The notes below the pieces were generated by a model that saw only the letters and a program-made list of their open reading frames with translations, searched no databases and was not told the DNA's origin. A stretch of DNA of 10,348 nucleotides from Planctomycetota bacterium (GTDB lineage: Bacteria > Patescibacteriota > Patescibacteriia > Patescibacteriales > UBA12465), in the NCBI GenBank assembly GCA_025453315.1, contig JALOQQ010000025.1, positions 1 to 10,348 on the forward strand, written 5' to 3'. The translations under genes were made by a program, and so were the position numbers. Position 1 is the first letter of the stretch. Each line of letters begins with the position of its first letter. This document shows positions 1 to 6,995 of this stretch, piece after piece.

Positions 1-191
1 GTAAATTATATTTAGTGATTGCTCGCCAGGCTACAGTTTCAGATTTAGCTGATGTTATGAAAGCGATGCAAGTTGATTACGCCATTAATTTAGATGGCGG
101 CTATTCTTCGGCTTTAATTTATAATGATGAATATATGGTTGGTCCAGGAAGAAATATTCCTAACGCTATTATATTCACAATTCAACCATGA
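1..191 (+). CDS. Phosphodiester glycosidase (NAGPA/DUF2233-type) domain protein, 3' end only
   Basis: This is the last 62 codons of a gene that begins before the window; the reading frame starts at base 3 and stops at TGA 189-191. The visible peptide contains NLDGGYSSAL, which matches the conserved NLDGGxSS signature near the C-terminus of the phosphodiester glycosidase (NAGPA, DUF2233) family, followed by a final beta-strand pair (VGPGRNIPNAI) typical of that fold's end. Family members act on sugar-phosphodiester links and are often secreted or surface-associated in bacteria and found near exopolysaccharide genes, which suits the glycosyltransferases downstream. The N-terminal part, including any signal peptide, lies outside the window, so substrate and location cannot be judged. 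Its stop overlaps the next gene's start (ATGA, 188-191), implying translational coupling. It was missed by simple ORF calling because it has no start in the window. Confidence 0.75.
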   Translation, partial: KLYLVIARQATVSDLADVMKAMQVDYAINLDGGYSSALIYNDEYMVGPGRNIPNAIIFTIQP

Positions 192-463
192 CTTGGGATT
201 ATTTAAAACAGCAATTACAAATAAAAAAAGAACTATATTTAAAAGTTAAGGTAAGACCGCGAGCTAAGAAAACTGCTTTTATAAAAATACTTTCCGATGA
301 CACAGTTAAGATAGATATCGCCGCTCCAGCGGAGCAGGGTAGGGCTAACGAAGAATTATTTAATTTTTTAGCTTCTGAATTTTTGGTTTTAAAACATTGT
401 ATTAAAATTTTAAGTGGTGAAAATGATCGTTTTAAACTAATTAGAATTATTAGATTACATTAA
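188..463 (+). CDS. yggU: DUF167 / YggU family small protein
   Basis: A 91-residue protein of the DUF167 (YggU, COG1872) family, whose biochemical function is unknown. The core is recognisable: the strand LYLKVKVRPRAKKTAF (about residues 16-31), then the hallmark IDIAAPAEQGRANEEL (about 43-58), a helix, and a last strand around IKILSGENDRFKLIRI. The APAxxGxAN motif is the strongest family marker and is intact (PAEQGRAN). Length fits the usual 70-100 residues. The start at 188 is chosen because it overlaps the preceding stop as ATGA, the classic translational-coupling arrangement. There is no promoter between the two genes, so it is probably expressed with the glycosidase. In other bacteria this gene often sits beside unrelated housekeeping genes, so the neighbourhood does not reveal its role. 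Confidence 0.85.
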   Translation: MTWDYLKQQLQIKKELYLKVKVRPRAKKTAFIKILSDDTVKIDIAAPAEQGRANEELFNFLASEFLVLKHCIKILSGENDRFKLIRIIRLH

Positions 464-522
464 GAGTTGTTAATTATTAAAAATTTGTAAGTAGTTATTT
501 TTAAAATAAAAGATCCGCTAAG

Positions 523-528
523 TATTAT
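523..528 (+). promoter_or_regulatory. Possible weak promoter (-10 element) before the glycosyltransferase operon
   Basis: The 97-bp gap 464-560 holds TATTAT at 523-528, one mismatch from the -10 consensus, with a poor TTTAAA 17 bp upstream (500-505). Such matches are common in DNA this AT-rich, so this is only a candidate. No terminator hairpin is visible in the gap, so read-through from the upstream genes is equally possible. Confidence 0.25.
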
Positions 529-560
529 AAAAAAAGATTAATCCCATAAGTTTTTATCAT

Positions 561-1430
561 ATGAATTTATCAATTATTATTGTTTCCTGGAATGTTAAAG
601 ATAAATTAAGAGAAAATTTGAAAGCTTTATTTAATTCAGAAAGCACTGGTTTTTCTTTTGAGGTTTTTGTGATTGACAATGCTTCTTCTGATTTTTCCGT
701 TGATATGGTGGCTCAAGAATTTCCCCAAGTTAATCTCGTTCGTAATAGCGATAATTTAGGTTTTGCTAAAGCTAATAATCAAGCTATACGTATTATTAAT
801 GCTCGTGAGCAGAAAAGTGATTTTTTACTTCTTTTAAATCCAGATATGAGAGTGCATTTTGATACTTTAAAAAACATGTTAGCTTGGTTTGAACAAAAAC
901 CATCCGCTAGTGTAGCTAGTTGTCGTTTGTGTGATAAAAATGACAATATTATTCCTCATGTTCGTCGTTTTCCGAGTTTTTTTGATCAGTTAGCTATTGT
1001 TTTTAAATTACCTCATCTTTTTCCAACTATCGTTGATAATTATCTATTTAAGAATTTCAATTATAATCAAGAAGCTAAAGTGGATTCGGTACGCGGTTCT
1101 TTTTTTATGATTAGAAATAATTTAAATTTAGAATTGGATGAGCGTTATTTTATTTGGTTTGAAGAAGTTGATTATTGTCGTGAATTAAAAAAACAAGGAA
1201 GAGAAGTCTGGTATACGCCAGTAGCCACCTGTTTAGATTATGTGGGGCAGAGTTTTAATCAAGTGCCTTTTGGTAAAAGTCAAAAATATTTTCGTAATTC
1301 CATGTTGAGTTATTTTGAGAAATGGCAGCCATCTTGGCAATATTATTTATTAAAATTGGCTTGGAATTTAATTTCTATTTTAAGCTTTGTGCCTAGTTTG
1401 CTTTATCATTTTAAAAAGCAAAAAAGTTAG
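561..1430 (+). CDS. Family 2 glycosyltransferase (rhamnosyltransferase/WbbL-like), first of three
   Basis: A 289-residue GT-A fold glycosyltransferase of family GT2. It opens with the beta-strand LSIIIVSWN (3-11), followed by VIDNASSD (37-44), which contacts the nucleotide, NLGFAKANN (65-73), and the metal-binding segment LLNPDM (91-96), where NPD replaces the classic DxD. The acceptor side shows GSFFMIRN (179-186) and FEEVDYC (200-206), where the ED-like acids usually include the catalytic base. This pattern is typical of the WbbL-like inverting transferases that add rhamnose or other sugars to lipid-linked glycans on the cytoplasmic face. The C-terminus has a hydrophobic stretch (about 262-283) ending in lysines, which may anchor it to the membrane. 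The actual sugar cannot be read from sequence. No Shine-Dalgarno site is visible before the ATG. It is followed after 11 bp by a second GT2 gene. Confidence 0.9.
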   Translation: MNLSIIIVSWNVKDKLRENLKALFNSESTGFSFEVFVIDNASSDFSVDMVAQEFPQVNLVRNSDNLGFAKANNQAIRIINAREQKSDFLLLLNPDMRVHFDTLKNMLAWFEQKPSASVASCRLCDKNDNIIPHVRRFPSFFDQLAIVFKLPHLFPTIVDNYLFKNFNYNQEAKVDSVRGSFFMIRNNLNLELDERYFIWFEEVDYCRELKKQGREVWYTPVATCLDYVGQSFNQVPFGKSQKYFRNSMLSYFEKWQPSWQYYLLKLAWNLISILSFVPSLLYHFKKQKS

Positions 1431-1441
1431 TTTGAGAAAAT

Positions 1442-2518
1442 ATGCTGAATTTTAAACCACAAAAAACCGGTATTATTTTAGTTAATTATCAAGATTACGC
1501 CCAGCATTTTTTAGAGGCTTGTCGTGATAGTTTGCGTTTACAAAGTTATCCAGAAAATTATCGTTCGGTTTATATTGTTGACAACGCTTCTTCCGAAGTT
1601 TCTTTTAATTATTTAAAAGAATGTTTTCCGGAAGCAATAATTTTAACACGTTCTGATGGTAATTATGCCGCTGCTAATAATCTTGGCGTTAAACAGGCGA
1701 TAGTTGATGGTTGTGAGTGTTTAGTGATTGCTAATATGGATACAGTTTTTACCGAGAATTGGTTAGAGGAGTTAGTAAGGGCCAGTCAAAGTTCCTCTGA
1801 CATTGGTTTAGTTCAATCCAAAATTCTTTTATTTAGGGAAGATGGAAAAAGAATTATTAATTCTCTTGGCAATCGTTTTCATTTTTTAGGTTTTGGTTTT
1901 ACCAGTGAATATGGTTCTCTAGATCGGGAGATAAAGGGTTATCCAGAGATTAAAGGTTATGCTAGTGGTTGCTCTTTCTTAATCAAAAAAGAAGTGTTTG
2001 AAAAAATCGGTGGCTACTTTGAAGAGTTTTATATGTATCATGATGATGTTGATATCGGCTTGAAAGCTAGGCTGGCAGGGTATAAAATTATCTTAGCCCC
2101 CCAATCAGTTGTTTATCATAAGTATGAATTTAAAAGGAGTATTAGAATGCTCTATTACATGGAGCGCAATCGTTTGTTTCTATTATTAGCTTTTTATCGA
2201 CCCTTAACTTTGTTTTTAGTTTTACCTTTTCTGTTAATAATGGAATTGGGCATGTTAGTTTATTCTTTATTAGGGAAGTGGCTACCAATAAAACTTAAGG
2301 TTTGTGGTTATTTTTTAAATCCTATTAATTGGCGCAAGATTTCTACTTATCGTCGTAACTTGCGTCAGATTGACAAAGGTTATTATAAGAATATAATTTG
2401 TTTTTTAGCGAGTCGCATTGAATTTCAGGAAATTAATAATCCTGTTTTGCGTTATTTGGTTAATCCTTTAATGTTTTGGTATTGGCGTTTGGTGCTTTTT
2501 ATTCAGTATTTTAATTAG
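1442..2518 (+). CDS. Family 2 glycosyltransferase with C-terminal membrane region, second of three
   Basis: A 358-residue GT2 enzyme, paralogous to its neighbours but longer. The GT-A domain shows TGIILVNYQ (9-17), VDNASSE (46-52), a GNYAAANNLG loop (73-82) and the metal-binding ANMDT (97-101), in which NMD takes the DxD place. The acceptor half has ASGCSFLIKK (174-183) and the strong YMYHDDVDIGLKARLAG segment (197-213), which carries the likely catalytic acids. After a WbbL-like VVYHKYEFKRS (223-233) comes a hydrophobic segment (about 251-276) that looks like a membrane helix, then a basic region and a second aromatic-rich hydrophobic end (about 336-356). Such C-terminal helices are common in GT2 enzymes using polyprenol-linked acceptors. 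The start is preceded by a weak GAG at 1433-1435. Gaps to the neighbours are 11 and 5 bp, so it is surely in the same operon. Confidence 0.9.
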   Translation: MLNFKPQKTGIILVNYQDYAQHFLEACRDSLRLQSYPENYRSVYIVDNASSEVSFNYLKECFPEAIILTRSDGNYAAANNLGVKQAIVDGCECLVIANMDTVFTENWLEELVRASQSSSDIGLVQSKILLFREDGKRIINSLGNRFHFLGFGFTSEYGSLDREIKGYPEIKGYASGCSFLIKKEVFEKIGGYFEEFYMYHDDVDIGLKARLAGYKIILAPQSVVYHKYEFKRSIRMLYYMERNRLFLLLAFYRPLTLFLVLPFLLIMELGMLVYSLLGKWLPIKLKVCGYFLNPINWRKISTYRRNLRQIDKGYYKNIICFLASRIEFQEINNPVLRYLVNPLMFWYWRLVLFIQYFN

Positions 2519-2523
2519 TAAAT

Positions 2524-3324
2524 ATGGATATTTCCATTATTATTGTTAACTATAAATCTAAAGATAAATTATTGCGTTGTCTCGACTCAATAAAAATTGC
2601 CGACTGGTCTAGTTTGAATTATGAAATTATTGTAGTGGAAAATAACTCTGGGGATAATTTATCTGAAATTTCACAATATCCCAATACCAATCTTTTAGTA
2701 AGCTCTAAAAATTTAGGCATGGGTGGTGGTAATAATTATGGTTTAAGAATAGCGCGTGGTGAATATGTTTTAATTTTAAATCCCGATACTATTGTGCAAA
2801 AATCAGCGATTAAAGTTTTGTATAATTATTTAAAAAGTCATGAAGAAGTTGGTATTGTTGGTCCGCAATTATTTTATCCCGATAATACTTTGCAATTTTC
2901 CTGTTTTCAGTTTCCGCGTTTAATTATTCCGCTTTTGCGTCGTACTTTCCTCGGAGATTATTTTAAAGAAATTAGAGAGGGATTTACCATGTCTTTTGTT
3001 GATCATAGTAAAATAATGGAGGTGGATTGGTTGATGGGTTCTTGTTTTTTAATGAAAAGAGATTTTGCGGTTAAATTAGGGCATAAAAAAAGAGGTGGAG
3101 AGGTCTTTGATGAATATTATTTTATGTATTTTGAGGATATTGATCTTTGTCGTCGAACCTGGTCAGCAGGTAAGAAGGTGATTTATAATCCAGAAGCCGT
3201 TGTTATTCATGATCATCAAAGAGCTAGCGCTAAACTCCCTTGGTATTTTGCTTTTACTAATAAGTTAGCCAGGGAGCATGTTCGTTCTTGGCTAAAGTAT
3301 CATTGGAAATGGAAAAGTTTGTAA
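2524..3324 (+). CDS. Family 2 glycosyltransferase (rhamnosyltransferase/WbbL-like), third of three
   Basis: A compact 266-residue GT2 transferase. Motifs in order are ISIIIVNYK (3-11), VVENNSGD (37-44), KNLGMGGGNN (62-71), the metal-binding LILNPDT (83-89), GSCFLMKR (172-179), FMYFEDIDLCRR (200-211) and VVIHDHQRAS (226-235). The last motif matches the His-x-x-x-x-Ser element seen near the end of WbbL-like enzymes, and it is better preserved here than in the first transferase, where CLDYVGQS occupies the spot. There is no evident membrane helix, so it is probably a peripheral or soluble enzyme. It starts 5 bp after the preceding stop with no Shine-Dalgarno site, which suggests coupled translation. 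Three different GT2 enzymes in a row suggest sequential sugar additions to one glycan, but donor and acceptor sugars cannot be told from the sequence. Confidence 0.9.
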   Translation: MDISIIIVNYKSKDKLLRCLDSIKIADWSSLNYEIIVVENNSGDNLSEISQYPNTNLLVSSKNLGMGGGNNYGLRIARGEYVLILNPDTIVQKSAIKVLYNYLKSHEEVGIVGPQLFYPDNTLQFSCFQFPRLIIPLLRRTFLGDYFKEIREGFTMSFVDHSKIMEVDWLMGSCFLMKRDFAVKLGHKKRGGEVFDEYYFMYFEDIDLCRRTWSAGKKVIYNPEAVVIHDHQRASAKLPWYFAFTNKLAREHVRSWLKYHWKWKSL

Positions 3325-3345
3325 TTTATATTCAAAATTAATTAA

Positions 3346-3351
3346 TATAAT
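3346..3351 (+). promoter_or_regulatory. Possible internal -10 element before galU
   Basis: A perfect TATAAT lies in the 51-bp gap before galU, 25 bp upstream of its start, but no reasonable -35 sequence sits 16-18 bp further up. It may give galU some expression independent of the glycosyltransferase genes. Chance occurrence is quite possible in this AT-rich gap. Confidence 0.3.
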
Positions 3352-3361
3352 CTTAGTTTTT

Positions 3362-3366
3362 AAGGA
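3362..3366 (+). promoter_or_regulatory. Ribosome binding site of galU
   Basis: AAGGA ends 9 bases before the galU ATG. It stands out because most genes in this window have no Shine-Dalgarno-like sequence at all, and it fixes the galU start. Confidence 0.6.
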
Positions 3367-3375
3367 TCGAATTAT

Positions 3376-4245
3376 ATGAAGAAAATAAAAAAGGCGGTTA
3401 TCGCCGTGGCCGGTTCTGGTACTAGATTACTTCCAGCCACCAAAGCCATGCCTAAAGAAATGTTGCCGATTATTGATAAACCAATTATTCAATTAGTGGT
3501 TGAAGAATTGGTTGAGGCAGGAATTGAAGATATTATTTTGGTGACTAAATGGGACAAGAAACCCTTGGAAGATCATTTTGATCATAACTGGGCTTTAATG
3601 TCTGAATTAAAAAAGGCTGGCAAAGAAGAAAAGCTAGAAGAAATAAAAAAGATTTCCGAACTAGCTAATTTTATTTATATACGTCAGAAAGGTCCTTATG
3701 GTAATGGCACCCCTGTTTTATCTGCCGCTAATATTATTAATGATGAGCCTTTTATGTATATTTGGGGGGATGATTTAGTAAAATCCAAAGTTTCTTTTAG
3801 TAAACAGATGGTTGATGATTACAATAAGACTGGTAATTTAATGATTGGTGTTCAGGCTGTGCCAAAAGAAGAAGTTAATCGTTATGGTATTGTTAAATTA
3901 GAAACCGGCACCAATAGAATATTAGAGATAATTGAAAAGCCTAGTATTGATAATGCCCCTTCTAATTTAGCGGACTTTGGTCGTATGATTTTAGATAAGG
4001 ATATTGTTGATATTTTAAGAAACACCCCTTTAGGTAAGGGAGATGAATTGTGGATTGTTGATGCGATTGCTGAGTATATTCGTCGTGGTGGAAAGTTTTA
4101 TGCCAAAGAAGTTGAGGGTGGGGAATGGTTGACTACCGGTGATCCCTTAAATTATTTAAAAGCTATTTTAGCCTATACCGCTGACCGCCCAGATTTAAGG
4201 GAAGAAATAAAAAAATATTTTTTTGCTTTGATGGAAAAAAAATAA
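3376..4245 (+). CDS. galU: UTP--glucose-1-phosphate uridylyltransferase (GalU-type nucleotidyltransferase)
   Basis: A 289-residue sugar nucleotidyltransferase that would make UDP-glucose from UTP and glucose-1-phosphate in the cytoplasm, supplying donor sugar for surface glycans. The nucleotide-binding signature is clear: AGSGTRLLPATKAMPKEML (12-30) with DKP (34-36). It is followed by VTKWDKKPLEDHFD (56-69), GDDL (131-134), YGIV (170-173), IEKP (186-189) and the metal-binding end WLTTGDPLNYLKA (251-263). Length matches bacterial GalU (about 290). Some motifs are unusual: GNGTPV (110-115) stands where GLGHAV is typical, and ELWIVDAI (224-231) where E-(I/L)-x-LTDAI is typical. The substrate assignment is therefore likely but not certain, and dTDP- or other UDP-sugar synthesis is an alternative. 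A good ribosome binding site, AAGGA at 3362-3366, sits 9 bases before the ATG and supports this start; it is one of the few clear ones in the window. Confidence 0.85.
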   Translation: MKKIKKAVIAVAGSGTRLLPATKAMPKEMLPIIDKPIIQLVVEELVEAGIEDIILVTKWDKKPLEDHFDHNWALMSELKKAGKEEKLEEIKKISELANFIYIRQKGPYGNGTPVLSAANIINDEPFMYIWGDDLVKSKVSFSKQMVDDYNKTGNLMIGVQAVPKEEVNRYGIVKLETGTNRILEIIEKPSIDNAPSNLADFGRMILDKDIVDILRNTPLGKGDELWIVDAIAEYIRRGGKFYAKEVEGGEWLTTGDPLNYLKAILAYTADRPDLREEIKKYFFALMEKK

Positions 4246-4274
4246 AAGTTATTACGGAAAAAATAATACTATTT

Positions 4275-4306
4275 AAAAAATAAACTCTTTTGAGAGTTTA
4301 TTTTTT
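4275..4306. terminator. Bidirectional intrinsic terminator between convergent operons
   Basis: The 8-bp stem TAAACTCT (4281-4288) pairs with AGAGTTTA (4293-4300) around a TTTG loop. It is flanked by six A on the left and six T on the right, so the stem can extend to 14 bp and either strand gives a hairpin followed by a U-tract. It lies 30 bp after the galU stop and 55 bp after the end of the opposite-strand PEGA-protein gene, so it can end both transcripts. Confidence 0.85.
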
Positions 4307-4361
4307 ATGGATAGCCTTTTGTTTTTTATAATTTTACTGGATAAAATTAACGTCAATTTAA

Positions 4362-5696
4362 TTATTTTATATACATCTTATACAATCCTTCTTGTTGTCC
4401 AATTTTTGCTGTAAAGTAAATAGTATTTTCTTCTGGATTGAATACCGGTGTGGTAATTTCTTCTAAGGAAAGAATAGTATTAGTAGAATTTTTGTTTCCG
4501 CTGGTATCTAAAATATTTAAATCTTTGGCTGTGGCGTAAACAATATAATTTTCACCAAGAAAAATATCATTAATTTCTCGGCCAATTCTGGTTATAAGAA
4601 TATTTTTATCATTACTAATATCTAATTGCTTTATAGCCCAGCCATCGCTATAGATAATGTTGCTATCGTTAAACCAGCGCCAAGTTTTAATATTAGAAAT
4701 ACTTGTTATTAAGGGATTGATGTTTTGTGGATTAAGAATGTAAAGAGTTTTTAATTTTTCGCTATAAAGGTCAATGTATTTTCCACCGCGATTTTTTAGA
4801 ACATAATCGTTGCTAAGGGGCAGGGAAATATTTCTTAAAATAGTTTTGTCTTTTAGGGAATATATCTTAAGTAAGCTGTTTTTGTTTTGATTGGTAATAG
4901 TTAAAAAATAATCGTTTTTTACTAGATAATTATTATAACCAGTCTCTATCTCTAGATTGTCTATTTTATTATTGCGTAGAGAAAAGCAATTCAGTTCTTG
5001 ATTGGTAATATAAAATATTTTATTACCATCCTGATCGCAAGTTATTTTTTGAACATCCTCACCAACTAAATTATTGAGATATTGTATTTGATAATTATCT
5101 AAATTAAGCAATAAATTATTAGCTAATAATTTTTTTCCGCCTTCTAGCCACTGAGCATTCTGTAATTTCTCCTTTTCCGGCAGAGGAACTTCTTGATCTT
5201 TAGCTAAATTAATAATTTTATTATCGGTTGTTAGTAGGATAAATTTTCCATCTGGACTCAGGCTAATATCTTGTACTTTGGCATCCATAATTTTAATGGG
5301 TAAATCTTTTTTAAAAAGATTAATAGTGCCAAAATATTGACTTTGTCCTGAAGCCAGCTCAATGGTTTTTTGCCAGGGCCAATAACCATCAAGTTCTAAA
5401 CTGATATCATATTTTCCAGGGGTAAGATTTTTTATTTTTGTTGGGGTTGTAAAATATTGATCTTGAAAAAGTAATTTTGAATAAAAAGTTTTTTGTTTTT
5501 GGCCATTAAGATAAATAGTGGCTCCAGCTGGCTCACTTTCCAACCACAACATACTGGTTTTCTGTAAAAAATATTTATTTTTTAGACCTCTAAAAGCAAT
5601 GGTATAGCCACTGGCGTAAAGAGAAATAAGAATAGTTATAACAACGAATAAACCAACAAAAGAATAAAAAATAATTCGTCTTCTTTTTAGAGTCAT
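4362..5696 (-). CDS. Membrane-anchored PEGA domain / beta-propeller protein
   Basis: A 444-residue protein with basic residues (4-7) then one membrane helix (about 8-30), suggesting an N-in, C-out anchor with the rest outside the membrane. Next comes a PEGA domain (about 49-125): SEPAGATIYLNGQ (54-66) and TPTKIKNLTPGKYDISLELDG (84-104, with the usual LxPGxYxIxLxxxGY pattern), a fold common in bacterial surface proteins and thought to bind wall or carbohydrate. From about 137 to the end are repeated short beta-strand blades, for example ISLSPDGKFILLTTD (143-157) and VFNPEENTIYFTA (421-433), typical of a TolB/WD40-like beta-propeller. This architecture is frequent in Patescibacteria, but its function is not known. 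It is the last gene of the murA-pilin transcript, 28 bp after the pilin gene. The only SD-like sequence, AAGGG, lies about 13 bases from the ATG, which is somewhat far. Confidence 0.8.
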   Translation of the reverse strand: MTLKRRRIIFYSFVGLFVVITILISLYASGYTIAFRGLKNKYFLQKTSMLWLESEPAGATIYLNGQKQKTFYSKLLFQDQYFTTPTKIKNLTPGKYDISLELDGYWPWQKTIELASGQSQYFGTINLFKKDLPIKIMDAKVQDISLSPDGKFILLTTDNKIINLAKDQEVPLPEKEKLQNAQWLEGGKKLLANNLLLNLDNYQIQYLNNLVGEDVQKITCDQDGNKIFYITNQELNCFSLRNNKIDNLEIETGYNNYLVKNDYFLTITNQNKNSLLKIYSLKDKTILRNISLPLSNDYVLKNRGGKYIDLYSEKLKTLYILNPQNINPLITSISNIKTWRWFNDSNIIYSDGWAIKQLDISNDKNILITRIGREINDIFLGENYIVYATAKDLNILDTSGNKNSTNTILSLEEITTPVFNPEENTIYFTAKIGQQEGLYKMYIK

Positions 5697-5724
5697 ATTT
5701 TTAGGTTGCCCTTAAATAATTAGA

Positions 5725-6972
5725 TTAGTCTTTCAGACAACGAATAGCATTCTTTACTGATGAGCCGGCACTATCAAAAATACCATCATTTTGATTTATA
5801 TTCGCATAAGCCGTGCTTATATACTTATAAATAAAAGAATAATTAACTCCTGGTCGCCAACTCGGATTCATAATAATAGAGCTGGTATGTAGAAAACAAT
5901 AATCATGAAAATGTTGATACTCACCATTATCGCTCAAAGCTCCTGATCCAATTGCGGAAAAACCTGAAGAGTTACAAGTTTCCGAACCACAATATTCTTC
6001 AAGCCAGTGCGTTGTTCCGGCTTCTTTTAATTTTCCTCCCGCTACTGTCCAACCACCCAAATAAGTTTCTAGTATCCCATATTCTTCATTAGTTGGTATA
6101 TGCCAATTAACGGGGCAAGCTCCCCGACGTGGTGTAGAAAAGTCACAATCATCATCAGATGAATCACAATTACCATTAGAACAGTTATAAGCAGTAATTA
6201 AGCATTTGTTTGGTAAGGACATTGCCTCTGTCCAAGTATATAAACCGCCATAAGTATTACAATAAGATTCATTATTATTAAAACAGTATTTTTCAATACT
6301 ATTATAATTAAAATTATCATCTGGCATTTGAGTTGGAGCTATTATATTGCCAACATTTAAATTTTTATTTAACCAATATTGATTTCCTATTTTAACAATT
6401 CCATAGTTTTTTCCATCATAAGTTATTTCATTTACACAGGAATTATTTAGACAAATATTATTGCCAGTACAGTCAGAATCTATGGTACAGCCAGAATTGT
6501 GGCCATTATTATCTTTATATAATTGAGCAGGGGTAGCCATATTAATTCCCTTAGGTACTTCTTGGGACTTACCACCTAGACAATAAGAGAGAGTGTAGGT
6601 AGAAGAGTTTTCTGAAGCATAGGCATAAGAGTTATTTTGGGAAGTACAATCACCATCAGCTGGAATAGGAGCGACAGGTATTTTATTAATATAGGTTTTA
6701 ATATTGCCGTTTTCAGCATGTGAAAGGGCTTGGCCAATTATAAAAGCTGAAGCCGGGGGATAACCGTTAGCATCATTATAATAGAGCTCGAGAGCCGTTT
6801 TTAATTGTTTAACATCGGCAATGCGTTTAGCATCACGAGCTTTTTCTCTAGCTGATTGGAGAGCTAAGACGGAAAGAGTGGCAATGATAGCGATAATTGC
6901 TATGACCACGAGAAGTTCGATGAGGGTAAAAGCAGAAGAACTAGTTTTTAGAGTTAAATTGTTTTTTTTCAT
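5725..6972 (-). CDS. Type IV pilin-like protein fused to a FISUMP domain
   Basis: A 415-residue secreted pilin-like protein. A 14-residue leader ending in Ala is followed by FTLIE (15-19), giving the prepilin peptidase context with Phe+1 and Glu+5, then the hydrophobic helix (15-39) and a charged helix (AREKARDAKRIADVKQLK, 41-58). A pseudopilin-like globular part runs to about 140, with Cys109 and Cys131 as a probable disulfide. A Cys-rich linker (162-179: C-x5-C-x5-C-x4-C) leads into a FISUMP (Fibrobacter succinogenes major paralogous) domain, about 183-415. Visible FISUMP landmarks are VKIGNQYWLNKNLNVG (193-208), YGGLYTWTEAM (241-251), CPVNWHIPTNEEY (286-298), GGKLKEAGTTHW (312-323), GFSAIGSGA (337-345) and the final NAIRCLKD (408-415). 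At least 15 cysteines follow residue 100, implying an oxidised extracellular protein. It probably forms a minor or tip pilin with an adhesive head, which is inference. No Shine-Dalgarno site; 23 bp after murA. Confidence 0.85.
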   Translation of the reverse strand: MKKNNLTLKTSSSAFTLIELLVVIAIIAIIATLSVLALQSAREKARDAKRIADVKQLKTALELYYNDANGYPPASAFIIGQALSHAENGNIKTYINKIPVAPIPADGDCTSQNNSYAYASENSSTYTLSYCLGGKSQEVPKGINMATPAQLYKDNNGHNSGCTIDSDCTGNNICLNNSCVNEITYDGKNYGIVKIGNQYWLNKNLNVGNIIAPTQMPDDNFNYNSIEKYCFNNNESYCNTYGGLYTWTEAMSLPNKCLITAYNCSNGNCDSSDDDCDFSTPRRGACPVNWHIPTNEEYGILETYLGGWTVAGGKLKEAGTTHWLEEYCGSETCNSSGFSAIGSGALSDNGEYQHFHDYCFLHTSSIIMNPSWRPGVNYSFIYKYISTAYANINQNDGIFDSAGSSVKNAIRCLKD

Positions 6973-6995
6973 AATATAAATTTAATCAATTTGTT

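Noticed and set aside
561..2518. The first two glycosyltransferase genes as one gene split by a frameshift
   Set aside because: Each has its own complete set of GT-A motifs from the first strand to the acceptor acids, so they are two full genes.
1..4245. UGA read as glycine, as in Gracilibacteria/SR1 relatives
   Set aside because: The first gene ends naturally at TGA 189-191 right after its last domain strand, and the other genes read full length without needing TGA as sense.
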